Origin: Desulfolucanica intricata
Lineage (GTDB): Bacteria; Bacillota; Desulfotomaculia; Desulfotomaculales; Desulfofarciminaceae
DNA length: 56,831 nucleotides
Assembly: GCF_001592105.1 (NCBI RefSeq)
Contig: NZ_BCWE01000021.1
Coordinates: 1 to 56,831, forward strand
Reading direction: 5' to 3'
Below, piece after piece: positions 1-8,665 of the stretch. Positions within the stretch are counted from its first letter, which is position 1. Each line of letters begins with the position of its first letter. Position numbers and translations under genes: made by a program. The notes under the pieces were generated by a model. It ran no database searches. It saw nothing but the letters and a program-made list of their open reading frames with translations, and was not told where the DNA came from.

Positions 1-46
1 GAAACTAATAGTTTATAAATATTAGATTAAATAAAGTAAATACTTA

Positions 47-97
47 GCAAAATAGTGAAACCCTTAGCATTATCTCCTAAGGATTTCACTATTTTAT
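47..97 (-). terminator. Intrinsic terminator of the LysM gene
   Basis: A long inverted repeat (AAATAGTGAA...CCCTTAG / CTAAGG...TTTCACTATTT) lies just downstream of the leftward LysM gene. A T-run follows in the leftward direction. Confidence 0.6.
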
Positions 98-121
98 TTC
101 TTATAAAACTTCAAGAAAAAT

Positions 122-460
122 TTATTCTGGCAAACAAATTGCTTGCCCAACTTGAAGGTTTTGAGTATTTATATTAGGGTTTAGCTCTAACAACTTTTTT
201 ACTGTAGTTCCTGTGGCACGGGCAATACTATATAAAGTATCACCGGGTGCCACTTCCCAAAACACTTTTGAAGCGCAAAATTGTTCGACTGGCAGGCAAA
301 TTTGCTGACCTATTCTGAGGTTAGTAGGATCAACATTAGGGTTTAATCTTCTAAGCTCAGTCACCGTCGTACCTAACTGTAACGCAATTAGATATAAAGT
401 ATCCCCCTCTTTTACTCGCCAGTAACGACCGGAAGGACAAGGTATTTGATTTATATCCAT
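122..460 (-). CDS. Tandem LysM-domain protein
   Basis: This 112-residue protein is almost entirely two LysM modules, at about residues 12-57 and 66-111. Each begins with a W-x-V-x-x-GDTLY-type motif and ends in an IGQQICLP or VGQAICLP motif. LysM domains bind N-acetylglucosamine polymers such as peptidoglycan, chitin or spore cortex. There is no catalytic domain, signal peptide or membrane segment, so in a spore-former it may act as a cortex- or coat-associated binding protein (inference). The start is an ATG preceded by AGAGGTGAG. The gene stands alone with its own terminator. Confidence 0.85.
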   Translation of the reverse strand: MDINQIPCPSGRYWRVKEGDTLYLIALQLGTTVTELRRLNPNVDPTNLRIGQQICLPVEQFCASKVFWEVAPGDTLYSIARATGTTVKKLLELNPNINTQNLQVGQAICLPE

Positions 461-540
461 TATTTCTCACCTCTAAAAGAAAACTTTTATACATTTTATG
501 ATTTAAAACCAATAATTGAATATAAAAATCATAAGAATAT

Positions 541-592
541 AAAAAAACCGCTGCTAACATCTTTAACAGACATTGCAGTGGTTTTTTATTTA
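541..592 (-). terminator. Probable intrinsic terminator
   Basis: The hairpin AAACCGCTG...CAGTGGTTT is flanked by an A-run on the left and a T-run on the right, so it could work in both directions. It lies downstream of the leftward gene at 700-942. Confidence 0.5.
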
Positions 593-699
593 AAGAACTC
601 ATATAGATAGAAAAATTAGATAGAAAAATATCCTACCCAAATATTATTATTTTCCTTTGCAAATTCACTTGTTTCTAAGAAAAGAAAAATTTTAACTTT

Positions 700-942
700 T
701 TATTGTTCTCTAACATTTGTTGATACTATAGATTGCCCTTTATCTACGTCCTTTATCGCGTCAACGTTTTTACTGGCTTTATTTACCATAACCAGGAATT
801 CCCTTCCATTTTTATAAGCTGCATAAGCACTACAAGGTTCAGCGTGACGGGCAAGGTAAGTATCGCCAGAAAATAATTTAAAATTATCGAATTCTGTTTT
901 TACCTTATCCCAAGGTTGGTTTATATAGTTTACATAATTCAT
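700..942 (-). CDS. Small hypothetical protein
   Basis: This is an 80-residue soluble protein of no family I recognise. It is rich in aromatic and charged residues, with N-terminal NYVNYINQPW and a middle FLVMVNKASKNVDAIKDVD stretch. There is no signal peptide, membrane segment or cysteine motif. The start is supported by GGAGGTGATTATATT just before the ATG. It has only short spacers on both sides and may follow topB as a separate unit. The strong ribosome-binding site makes it likely real; function unknown. Confidence 0.6.
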   Translation of the reverse strand: MNYVNYINQPWDKVKTEFDNFKLFSGDTYLARHAEPCSAYAAYKNGREFLVMVNKASKNVDAIKDVDKGQSIVSTNVREQ

Positions 943-1019
943 AATATAATCACCTCCGATATTTTAGTTTTTCTGCTAAAATGTTTTTATATTCAGGCAT
1001 AATTAACTGTTGGTTTCTA

Positions 1020-3185
1020 TCAATCTTTTTCATTTTTGTTGATAAACTTAAAGTTAGCTAACTCAGCCAAGCTGGTTGCTAATGGTTTTGAGTTACTGTA
1101 CGCTTTTATATTTACCCTTGCTTCACGTTTTTGTTCCGGCACGTATTTTTCCTGATAGCGGCAGTTGGTACAGGCAATAATCTTTCCATTCTTACCTTCT
1201 CTAATTTCCATTTTTCTTTTCTTACATTGCGGGCAGCGCTTGTTTGTTGTAACTGCTTCTAATTGCCGGTGGCCACAGTTGCGATCGGGGCAGACCAGGC
1301 TGCGACCCCGTTTGGTTTTGACTGAGAGTAAAAATTGGTTGCATTTGGGACACCTGTTTCCGGTAATATTGTCCTGTTTAAAGGTGTTGGTACTTTCTAT
1401 AATATTGGATACAAGTTCTTGTGTATATTCCCTTATACCGGCGATAAACTTTTGGGGTGACGCCTTTCCTTGGGAAATATCATTTAATTGCTGCTCCCAC
1501 TTGGCAGTAAGTTCAGGAAGCTTCAATTCCGGAGGAACAAGTTTGATAAGCTGAATACCCTTAGAAGTGGGAACTAACTCTTTTCCCTGGCGCTCAACAT
1601 AATTGGCGGAAATGATTTTTTCTATAATTTCCGCACGTGTAGCAGGGGTTCCAAGACCGCTGTGTTTCAATGTTTCCCGTAATTCTTCGTCTTCTATAAA
1701 TTTACCCGGATGTTCCATTGCCGAGAGTAGTGTGGCTTCAGTATATCGAGACGGCGGTTTAGTTTGCCCTTTGATTATTTTACAAGACTGTACTTTAATT
1801 TTATCTCCTTTTTTTAATTGAGGAAGATTTTGTTCCACTTTAGCTTCTTCCTCATCATTCACTGTTTTGTTTAATTCCCCGTTGTAAACGGTTTTCCACC
1901 CCGGATCTTTTATAATTTTACCGCTGGAATAAAAAAATTCACCTTCAACATGGCTATTAATTGTTGTTTGCTGATATTTAAGTGACGGATAGAATACCGA
2001 AATAAAACGCCTGGCAATTAGGTCATATATGTTTTTCTCCTCGGTTGTAAAGGCTTGTAAATTTACTTTCTCGGTCGTAGGAATTATGGCATGGTGATCC
2101 GTGACTTTGCTGTTGTCCACCAGTCTTTTAGTGATTCTTAAGGATTTTCCGGTTAATGGTTTGATAAGCTCTACATAGGGTCCGACTGCGATACATTTAA
2201 GCCTTTGCATTAGTGTTGGTACAATATCTGAGGTTAGGTAGCGAGAGTCGGTTCTGGGATAGGTTACTACTTTATACTTTTCATAAAGATTTTGTAAGAC
2301 TGACAGGGTTTTGTGAGCAGAATAACCAAATCTTTTATTGGCATCTCTCTGTAACTCGGTAAGATCATAAGCCAGCGGCGGTGGTTCATTTTTGTCTTGT
2401 GTTTTTATATTAATTATTTCTCCCGTTTTTCCTTTTACTTTATCAGCTATTTCTTCGGCCCGGGCATTATCTAGGATACGGCTGTATTTTCCAGTCCTAT
2501 CTTGCCAGTCCCCAAAAAACTTTCCAAAGTTAACTTGCACTGTCCAATAGTCGGTAGGTCTAAAGTTTTTAATTTCAAGTTCTCTATTAACAATCATGGC
2601 CAGGGTAGGTGTCTGAACCCGCCCGGCTGATAACTGGGCATTATACTTTGTGGTTAGAGCCCGGGTGACATTTAATCCAATGAGCCAGTCGGCCTCTGCC
2701 CTGGATACTGCCGAGTCATATAATTTATTATAAGCAGTACCGGGCTTCAAATTAGCAAAACCTTCTCTAATTGCCTCATCAGTCAGTGATGACACCCAAA
2801 GTCGTTTGAATGGTTTTTTCCACTTACCTTCTTTCATAATCCACCTGGCAACCAATTCTCCTTCACGACCGGCATCCGTAGCAATAATCAATTCACCCAC
2901 ATCATTGCGTTTCATAATTTTGCTTATGGTATAGAATTGAGCTCTTGTTTTTTTAATAACTGTTGTTTTAAATTTAGTAGGCAGCATGGGCAAATCTTCA
3001 ATTCGCCAGGTTTTGTATTTTTCATCATACTCTTCTGGTTCAGCCAGAGTTACCAGATGTCCAAGAGCCCAAGTTACAATGTATTTTGAACCTTCAATAT
3101 AACCTTTTCTTTTATCCTTACAACCTAAAACCAAGGCTATCTCCCGAGCAACGCTTGGTTTCTCAGCTAGAACAAGTGATTTCAT
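1020..3185 (-). CDS. topB: DNA topoisomerase III
   Basis: This type IA topoisomerase (721 residues, normal for TopB) relaxes and decatenates DNA by passing a strand through a transient single-strand break. The N-terminal TOPRIM domain begins LVLAEKPSVAREI, with the metal-binding glutamate at residue 8 and the DAGREGE acidic motif near residue 105. The active-site tyrosine is Y309 in the YPRTDS motif. The C-terminus carries two four-cysteine zinc ribbons (CPKCNQF...CPDRNCG and CPQCKK...CTNC). The ATG follows AGGAGG. It is monocistronic, separated from pepF by a terminator. Confidence 0.97.
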   Translation of the reverse strand: MKSLVLAEKPSVAREIALVLGCKDKRKGYIEGSKYIVTWALGHLVTLAEPEEYDEKYKTWRIEDLPMLPTKFKTTVIKKTRAQFYTISKIMKRNDVGELIIATDAGREGELVARWIMKEGKWKKPFKRLWVSSLTDEAIREGFANLKPGTAYNKLYDSAVSRAEADWLIGLNVTRALTTKYNAQLSAGRVQTPTLAMIVNRELEIKNFRPTDYWTVQVNFGKFFGDWQDRTGKYSRILDNARAEEIADKVKGKTGEIINIKTQDKNEPPPLAYDLTELQRDANKRFGYSAHKTLSVLQNLYEKYKVVTYPRTDSRYLTSDIVPTLMQRLKCIAVGPYVELIKPLTGKSLRITKRLVDNSKVTDHHAIIPTTEKVNLQAFTTEEKNIYDLIARRFISVFYPSLKYQQTTINSHVEGEFFYSSGKIIKDPGWKTVYNGELNKTVNDEEEAKVEQNLPQLKKGDKIKVQSCKIIKGQTKPPSRYTEATLLSAMEHPGKFIEDEELRETLKHSGLGTPATRAEIIEKIISANYVERQGKELVPTSKGIQLIKLVPPELKLPELTAKWEQQLNDISQGKASPQKFIAGIREYTQELVSNIIESTNTFKQDNITGNRCPKCNQFLLSVKTKRGRSLVCPDRNCGHRQLEAVTTNKRCPQCKKRKMEIREGKNGKIIACTNCRYQEKYVPEQKREARVNIKAYSNSKPLATSLAELANFKFINKNEKD

Positions 3186-3279
3186 AAATTCCTCCTAAGT
3201 TTAAAGACTATCTTGGCATAGTATAAACAATAAATGATTGGTTTTTCAAGCTTAAAGGTTATAAGTTATAGCCGCAAAA

Positions 3280-3317
3280 AAAGAAACATGAGAGTTAAGA
3301 GAATCCCATGTTTCCTT
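3280..3317 (-). terminator. Intrinsic terminator of pepF
   Basis: The stem GGAAACATG...CATGTTTC is followed in the leftward direction by a T-run, immediately after the pepF stop codon. Confidence 0.7.
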
Positions 3318-3329
3318 ATATTATTAGAC

Positions 3330-5120
3330 TTAAACAGAAATGCCCAGTATTGAACTTAACTGTTGTACTGACTGCTCAAAATCCTTTATAGCATCTAGAA
3401 TAGGTTGGGGTGAAGACATATCTACTCCAGCTTTTTTAAGTAGATTTATAGGGTAATCCGAGCCACCGGACTTTAAAAAATCTTTATAACCGGCCAGAGC
3501 GGGCTCACCTTCATTTTGAATTCGTTTAGCAATACTTATGGCTGCTGATATTCCGGTAGAATATTGATAGACATAAAAGGCGGTGTAGAAATGAGGAATT
3601 CTTGCCCATTCATAGCTCAATTCTTCATCGGTAACAAAATCTTTTCCGTAATAAAGTTCATATAGTTTTTTGTAGAGAGACCCTAAGATATCAGGGATTA
3701 ACGGCTGGTCCTTCTCCACCAACTCATGTACTTGTTTTTCAAAGTCAGCAAAAAATGTTTGTCTGTATAGGGTGGAACGAAGACTATCCAGGTGCATGCT
3801 TAATAAATTAGCCTTTTCCTCCGGGGAATTTATTTTTGATAGTAAGTGATTAAATAGCAGTGTTTCATTGACTGTAGAAGCTACTTCGGCTGTGAAAATA
3901 GAATACTGAGAATTAATATAGGGCTGATTTTCGTTGCTGTAATAACTGTGCATAACATGTCCCAGTTCATGGGCCAGTGTAAAAACGTCCTCAAGGTTAC
4001 CTGTAAAGTTCAGCAGGGAATAAGGGTGAGAACCATAAATACCTATGGCATAGGCGCCTGATCTTTTGCCTTTAGCCGGATAAACATCAATCCATCTTTC
4101 GTCGAAAGCTCGCTTAAGTATATCAGTGTAATCATTTCCTAAAACAGCTAAGGCATCAAGAACGAGATCCTTGGCCTCTTCAAAGGAATACGACTTGCTT
4201 AAATCTTTCACTACCGGAACAAATAAATCATAAAAATGAATTTCATCCAGCCCAAGGGCTTTCTTACGCAGATTTAGATACTGTTGTAATTTATCAACAT
4301 TATTGCGAACAGTGTTTATTAAATTGTCATAGACCTCCACAGGTATGAAATTACTAGTAAGTGCCATATCCCTGGAAGAGTTATATTTTCTTGTATTGGC
4401 CTCAAAAATATCGTGTTTGACTGATCCGTAGTAGATGGATGCTATAGAGTTCTGATGTGAGCCGTAGGTATTAAGTAATCCCTTAAAGTAGTTTTCACGT
4501 AAAACACGGTCTTGAGAAGTTAAACATTTCAGATAATTAGCCTCATTGGCTTCAATTTTCTTTTCACTTTCTCCTGTTACGTCAGGAAAGGTAAGGTCGT
4601 TTACAACAAGATCATCAAATACCTTTTTAAAAGAACGACCTAAGGAATCCAATTTAGTCATTAATTCTTCCATTTCCGGGGAAAGAATGTGCTTCTTCAT
4701 TCGAAACAATTTTTCAAATTTAAAAGAATATTTATTAAGTTCTGGTTCTTCATTTTTGTAAATCTGAAACTTATTTTCGTCCATTTTTAGTAGTTCGGGC
4801 TCTATAAAAGCCAACTGTTCGTTAACTTGTGTAGCTATTGAATCTATTCTTTCATAGCGGTTTTTTGAGATACTGTCACCCATATTTGTATCAAAAGATA
4901 ATCTTGCAAAACTATATGCCCGAGCCAAGCTTATTGAGAGCTTTTCTACGGTATTTAGAGTGTTTAATAAATTTTGTGCTGATATAGTTATATTACCTTT
5001 CATTTCGGTAATTTGGGATACAAGTTGAGGTATATTTTTTAAGGTTTCTTCCCATTCCTCACCTGACCGATAAATAGCCGACAGATCCCAAGTGTATTTT
5101 TCTTTTGATAATTCGCTCAT
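3330..5120 (-). CDS. pepF: Oligoendopeptidase F (M3B family)
   Basis: This cytosolic zinc metallopeptidase hydrolyses oligopeptides and is 596 residues, typical of bacterial PepF. The zinc-binding HELGH motif is at residues 384-388 inside LAHELGHVMHSYYS, with the downstream glutamate ligand in TAEVASTVNETLL. The N-terminal PepF helical domain occupies about residues 110-180. The ATG is preceded by AAAGGAG. The likely role is turnover of peptides from protein degradation or uptake. No partner genes adjoin it. Confidence 0.95.
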   Translation of the reverse strand: MSELSKEKYTWDLSAIYRSGEEWEETLKNIPQLVSQITEMKGNITISAQNLLNTLNTVEKLSISLARAYSFARLSFDTNMGDSISKNRYERIDSIATQVNEQLAFIEPELLKMDENKFQIYKNEEPELNKYSFKFEKLFRMKKHILSPEMEELMTKLDSLGRSFKKVFDDLVVNDLTFPDVTGESEKKIEANEANYLKCLTSQDRVLRENYFKGLLNTYGSHQNSIASIYYGSVKHDIFEANTRKYNSSRDMALTSNFIPVEVYDNLINTVRNNVDKLQQYLNLRKKALGLDEIHFYDLFVPVVKDLSKSYSFEEAKDLVLDALAVLGNDYTDILKRAFDERWIDVYPAKGKRSGAYAIGIYGSHPYSLLNFTGNLEDVFTLAHELGHVMHSYYSNENQPYINSQYSIFTAEVASTVNETLLFNHLLSKINSPEEKANLLSMHLDSLRSTLYRQTFFADFEKQVHELVEKDQPLIPDILGSLYKKLYELYYGKDFVTDEELSYEWARIPHFYTAFYVYQYSTGISAAISIAKRIQNEGEPALAGYKDFLKSGGSDYPINLLKKAGVDMSSPQPILDAIKDFEQSVQQLSSILGISV

Positions 5121-5353
5121 ATTTGCTCCTTTCTAAGTTTAATTAGTAACTTTTACTGTTTAGATTATTTTAGCATTAATAGATAAATTTAATAGCTTAA
5201 AGAATAGTATATTCTGTATTTTGTACCGGTAAACCCTTATGTTATTTTAATTTAATATTTTATATATAGCGGGATTTGTGTTTAGAAAGAAGGAAAATGA
5301 GAATACTGAGGGAAATTTTACTGTACTTAATAAATTGAAAGGGGAGCAACCCT

Positions 5354-5560
5354 GTGGATATTACCAAAAAAGTTAATGAAATTGCCAATAACCATGATTA
5401 CTTTGTCGGGCTTACCCGTGAGCTGTATTATTGTGAAAAGTGTTCGGCAAAGGCACCGGCAACGATTTTTGAGTCACTAAATGGTGGTATTAATGTTACT
5501 GTATTGTGCTGCTCTTCATGTGGACATATATTTAAAGTAGAAACTAACCACGCGGATTAA
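5354..5560 (+). CDS. Small zinc-ribbon protein
   Basis: This 68-residue protein has a CxxC (YYCEKCSAK) and a second cysteine group (VLCCSSCGH) about 25 residues later, the spacing of a four-cysteine zinc ribbon. It has no membrane segment. The start is GTG, preceded by GGGGAGCAACCCT. The hydrolase gene at 5595 follows after 34 bp, so the two are probably co-transcribed. No specific family is recognised; a structural zinc site or a nucleic-acid-binding role is possible. Confidence 0.7.
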   Translation: MDITKKVNEIANNHDYFVGLTRELYYCEKCSAKAPATIFESLNGGINVTVLCCSSCGHIFKVETNHAD

Positions 5561-5594
5561 TTTTAAAAAATATATTGTTTGGAGGGATGATATT

Positions 5595-6137
5595 ATGGAT
5601 GATATATTAAAAGAAAGAAGCAAAGCATTATTAGTAATTGTTGATATGCTGAAGGACTTTCTTGATCCCGAAGGTAAGCTTTATTGTGGAGATAAAGCTC
5701 GTGAAATTATTCCATTTGTAAAGAACCTGATCGAATCTTTTAAAAAATCCAATAATGATATAATATTTATTTGCGACAGTCACAGGGTAAATGACAAAGA
5801 ATTTGAAAAATTTCCACCTCATTGTGTCGAGGGTACTGAAGGTGCCTTAGTGATAGATGAATTAAATAATTATGTGAATAATAATATCATTAGGAAAAAT
5901 CGTTATAGTGCGTTTTTTAATACAGAATTCGAAGAATTTTTGCTTAAAGGAAATTATGACGAGGTTCATGTGGTCGGTGTATGTACAAATATTTGTGTAT
6001 TATATACTGTTGAGGAACTGTGTAATCGTGAGATAAAAACTATAGTTTATAAACAAGGTGTTCAGTCATTTGATGAAAATGCACATAAATATGCATTACA
6101 GCAGATGGAATTGGTTCTGGGGGCTAAGATCAAGTAA
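5595..6137 (+). CDS. Isochorismatase-family hydrolase, nicotinamidase-like
   Basis: This 180-residue cysteine hydrolase has the alpha/beta fold of the isochorismatase/nicotinamidase family. The predicted triad is D17 (VIVDMLKDF), K101 (RKNRYSAF) and C134 (GVCTNICVLYT). The FPPHCVEGTEGA segment matches the PncA-type loop that carries substrate and metal contacts, so nicotinamide deamidation to nicotinic acid for NAD salvage is the best guess. It could instead act on another amide. The start ATG follows GGAGGGATGATATT. It is the second gene of a pair with the zinc-ribbon protein and ends in a terminator. Confidence 0.85.
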   Translation: MDDILKERSKALLVIVDMLKDFLDPEGKLYCGDKAREIIPFVKNLIESFKKSNNDIIFICDSHRVNDKEFEKFPPHCVEGTEGALVIDELNNYVNNNIIRKNRYSAFFNTEFEEFLLKGNYDEVHVVGVCTNICVLYTVEELCNREIKTIVYKQGVQSFDENAHKYALQQMELVLGAKIK

Positions 6138-6167
6138 AGCGTGGAGTATTTTCCACGCTTTATATAC
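6138..6167 (+). terminator. Intrinsic terminator
   Basis: The stem AGCGTGGA/TCCACGCT is followed by TTATAT directly after the hydrolase stop. Confidence 0.7.
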
Positions 6168-6493
6168 TAGTTATTATTTTCTCCCGGTATCTTAGTTAGT
6201 CCCAATAAAGCTCTGTAAGGCCCGGGCGTACCGGGGGGAACAAAAGCTACCCTGTCACCGGGCTTTACCCAACCATCTTCCAGTGGCTTAGCCAAACCAT
6301 TGATAAATACCGCTTCTATTTTTTCTAAAGGTAAGTCCATCATTTTGGCCAGTTCAACTGCAGAACATTCATCTGTAAGCTTAATATAAACCGGAAACGG
6401 CCAATTTCGTTGATCAAAAATTTTTTTAAGATAGGAGAAGCCTCTAACTTCCACTTCATTAACCTGCTTTATTGGTACAAGGTTATCCGTCAT
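6167..6493 (-). CDS. MoaD/ThiS-like beta-grasp protein
   Basis: This 108-residue protein has a C-terminal half that reads like a ubiquitin-like MoaD/ThiS beta-grasp domain (VYIKLTDECSAVELAKMM, AVFINGLAKPL, VKPGDRVAFVPPGTPG). The usual terminal Gly-Gly thiocarboxylation site is absent: the chain continues past PGTPGPYR to end in GENNN. A sulfur-carrier role is therefore doubtful, and a regulatory or binding role is as likely. I chose the ATG at 6493 because GAGAGGTG precedes it; an upstream in-frame start at 6523 has no ribosome-binding site. Confidence 0.7.
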   Translation of the reverse strand: MTDNLVPIKQVNEVEVRGFSYLKKIFDQRNWPFPVYIKLTDECSAVELAKMMDLPLEKIEAVFINGLAKPLEDGWVKPGDRVAFVPPGTPGPYRALLGLTKIPGENNN

Positions 6494-6586
6494 TTTCTTA
6501 CACCTCTCTTGCAATAAATACAATGAATATATAGTAATTCTAGACGCAAGTCGGGTTTTCCTTTAGTAATAATAACATTAATAACA

Positions 6587-6622
6587 GCCCTGTAAGAAAA
6601 TAACTTACAGGGCCCGTGTTTT
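6587..6622 (-). terminator. Intrinsic terminator
   Basis: The perfect stem GCCCTGTAAG/CTTACAGGGC lies just downstream of the leftward Cys-rich mini-gene. Confidence 0.6.
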
Positions 6623-6630
6623 TAGAACGA

Positions 6631-6735
6631 CTATTTTTTCTTGGAATCTGTACAGTCAGAATTATTGCAATTGCATTTTTTCTTAGTATTATCGGTACAT
6701 TGTTGATCTTTGCTGCAGCACTTTTTTTTACACAT
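6631..6735 (-). CDS. Cysteine/lysine-rich 34-residue peptide
   Basis: A tiny ORF is preceded by a very strong ribosome-binding site (GGGGGAGGTGGTAAT before ATG). The 34-residue product has seven cysteines (positions 2, 6, 7, 13, 21, 23 and 28) and many lysines, with no signal peptide. It has a dedicated terminator and no close operon partner. Such peptides may bind metals or be spore-associated, but I do not recognise a family. A longer frame starting further upstream lacks a ribosome-binding site, so I use the internal ATG. Confidence 0.65.
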   Translation of the reverse strand: MCKKKCCSKDQQCTDNTKKKCNCNNSDCTDSKKK

Positions 6736-6896
6736 ATTACCACCTCCCCCTAAAATTTCTTTTATAATATTCAAAGTAATAAAATATGGTCCATATATAA
6801 GGAAAATTAACCTAATGTTGGGCATAGCCTTGACGATATTACATATAAATAGATACAATAATTATGCTTGTAGCTGTTTAAATAAGGAGATAAATA

Positions 6897-7361
6897 ATGA
6901 GAAGGATTATAGTCAGTGCATGCTTAGCAGATATTAAATGCAAATACGACGGAACTTATAATACTGTACCCGAAATTAAAAAAATGGTTGACGAAGGATT
7001 GGCAATACCGGTTTGTCCGGAAGTACTGGGAGGCGGTCCGATTCCACGCGAACCTAATGAAATAATTGAGGGGGACGGCTTTGGCGTTTTAAACGGAAAT
7101 GCTAAAGTAGTTACAATAAACGGAGCGGATAAGACTGATTTGTTTTTGGCAGGGGCGAAAAAGGTGTTGGACATCGCTAAAAAAAACGATGTGCAGTTAG
7201 CCATTCTTAAGGAGAGGAGTCCTTCTTGCGGAAGTAGTTTTATATATGATGGTAGTTTTAGTAGTAAGAAAATTCCGGGACAAGGTGTGACTGCCGCTCT
7301 ATTGAAAAAAGAAGGACTTACTGTTTGTTCGGAAGAGAATTATAAAAATTTCTTGAAATAA
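6897..7361 (+). CDS. DUF523 family protein, TudS-like
   Basis: This 154-residue protein is full length for DUF523. It has the family motifs SACLADIKCKYDG (C9, C15), PVCPEVLGGGPIPR (C40) and KERSPSCG (C111). In the characterised member TudS, three conserved cysteines hold a [4Fe-4S] cluster that removes sulfur from 2-thiouracil; C9, C40 and C111 are the probable ligands here. The function is therefore thio-pyrimidine desulfuration or a related Fe-S desulfidase activity (family inference). The start ATG follows AAGGAGATAAATA. It is monocistronic, with a terminator. Confidence 0.88.
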   Translation: MRRIIVSACLADIKCKYDGTYNTVPEIKKMVDEGLAIPVCPEVLGGGPIPREPNEIIEGDGFGVLNGNAKVVTINGADKTDLFLAGAKKVLDIAKKNDVQLAILKERSPSCGSSFIYDGSFSSKKIPGQGVTAALLKKEGLTVCSEENYKNFLK

Positions 7362-7367
7362 TTCAAA

Positions 7368-7411
7368 AAAAGCCCGGCAGTATAAAGGCTGCATAGGGCT
7401 TTTGGTTTTTT
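7368..7411 (+). terminator. Intrinsic terminator
   Basis: The AGCCC...GGGCT stem with an inner GGCAG/CTGC pairing is followed by TTTTGGTTTTTT after the DUF523 gene. It also abuts the end of the convergent gene at 7410. Confidence 0.6.
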
Positions 7412-7757
7412 AATTTTCTATTTGAATAGCTTTTATACTTCTATATTCCTTATCATTGGGGCTTTTTACTTCTAAAAGATTTTCATTCTTGTTCCAGGAT
7501 AGTTTAATGTTTAGACCTGAAGAATAATTAATTTCTTTAAGGTTAAATTTTGCATGTCTCATCCAGTCTTCAGTAAGGTGAATAAAAACCAACTCAAATT
7601 TATTGTTTCTAACTAAGCGAAATCTTGCTTCACCTAAAAGTTTATAAAAGATTGAAGCTTCTTTAACAGTTTCATCAAATACTACGGGATCTTGACAAAA
7701 AAATTCAATTGTACCTTCATGTTCATTAGTAATTTGATCACCAATATTTGTATTCAT
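7410..7757 (-). CDS. Hypothetical protein
   Basis: This is a 115-residue soluble protein of no family I recognise. Predicted beta-rich stretches (TIEFFCQDPVVF, RFRLVRNNKFELVFIHL, LNIKLSWNKNENLLEVK) suggest a small beta-sandwich or PH-like fold. There is no signal peptide or membrane segment. The ATG at 7757 is preferred because GGGAGGTG lies seven bases upstream; an in-frame TTG six bases earlier overlaps that spacer. It is transcribed leftward alone. Confidence 0.6.
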   Translation of the reverse strand: MNTNIGDQITNEHEGTIEFFCQDPVVFDETVKEASIFYKLLGEARFRLVRNNKFELVFIHLTEDWMRHAKFNLKEINYSSGLNIKLSWNKNENLLEVKSPNDKEYRSIKAIQIEN

Positions 7758-7839
7758 AAACAATCACCTCCCAATTTAATATTTTTAAATATTGTATAAT
7801 TTTGTACAAAACAACTTTTTATAGGACTATAGTTTTTTT

Positions 7840-8565
7840 TTATATTACCAAAGTCATTCCGTTATTCTTTAACCATGCTTTTCTTTTCTTATAATCTGGT
7901 ATTTGCTGTTCAACTAAACTCCAAAAAGCGGTGGAGTGATTTTGTTCTTTAATGTGACATAATTCATGTACAACAATATAATCTACGATTGGAAGGGGCG
8001 CCATAATAATTCGCCAGTTAAAGTTTAAGTTTTTTAAAGTTGAGCAGCTGCCCCAACGAGTCTTCTGATTTTTAATAAAAATCTTGTTATATGATAATTT
8101 ATAGTATTTATTATAATAATCTAACCGTTTTATAATGACTTCACGTGCTCTGTTACGATACCATTTTTCCAAGAGATTTTTGATATTTTTAGATTTATCA
8201 TTTGTACTGAGATCAAGTGGTAAAGTAATCAAAAAATTGTTACCCTGTTGTTCTAAATGAATTTGTTTTATTTTAACTTCATTAACGACTAATTCATATG
8301 GTTTTCCCAGGTAAGAAAACAATTCTCCTGTTTTGTATTGGTGTTGGGGTATAGCTTTAGATATTTTTTTAAAATGTTCAAGCTGTTTAATAATCCAGTT
8401 TTGATTAGTCCTAATAAACATTTCTATAATTTTAATACTCGTACATGAAGGTGCGACTAACTCTATATCTCCACGTATATTTACCTTTAAAGTTATTGTT
8501 TTGGCCTTTCTTGATCTTTTTAATTTGTAGGCTATATTTGAATCATGAAGCTCTAGATATGGCAT
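7840..8565 (-). CDS. YgjP-type (DUF45/M48) metal-dependent hydrolase
   Basis: This 241-residue protein of the YgjP/DUF45 family is related to SprT and WLM zinc metallopeptidases. The zinc motif HELCH sits in VVHELCHIKEQNHSTAFW near residue 200, with the later histidine of NHSTAFW as the expected third ligand. The WGSCS motif (TRWGSCSTLKNLNFNWR) is typical of the family. Members are often genomic neighbours of restriction systems, but none is present here. Its substrate is unknown. It is divergently arranged with the methyltransferase at 8666. Confidence 0.88.
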   Translation of the reverse strand: MPYLELHDSNIAYKLKRSRKAKTITLKVNIRGDIELVAPSCTSIKIIEMFIRTNQNWIIKQLEHFKKISKAIPQHQYKTGELFSYLGKPYELVVNEVKIKQIHLEQQGNNFLITLPLDLSTNDKSKNIKNLLEKWYRNRAREVIIKRLDYYNKYYKLSYNKIFIKNQKTRWGSCSTLKNLNFNWRIIMAPLPIVDYIVVHELCHIKEQNHSTAFWSLVEQQIPDYKKRKAWLKNNGMTLVI

Positions 8566-8665
8566 ATTTTACCCCACATACTAATTTTGATATTATTATA
8601 AAAGGGTTTTATATGTTTGCCAATATAATTGGTAAAACTACTTCTTGATTTTGGAGGGTAAATTT

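Noticed and set aside
1165-1554. 129-residue ORF antisense to topB
   Set aside because: It lies entirely within the conserved zinc-ribbon end of topB and has no ribosome-binding site.
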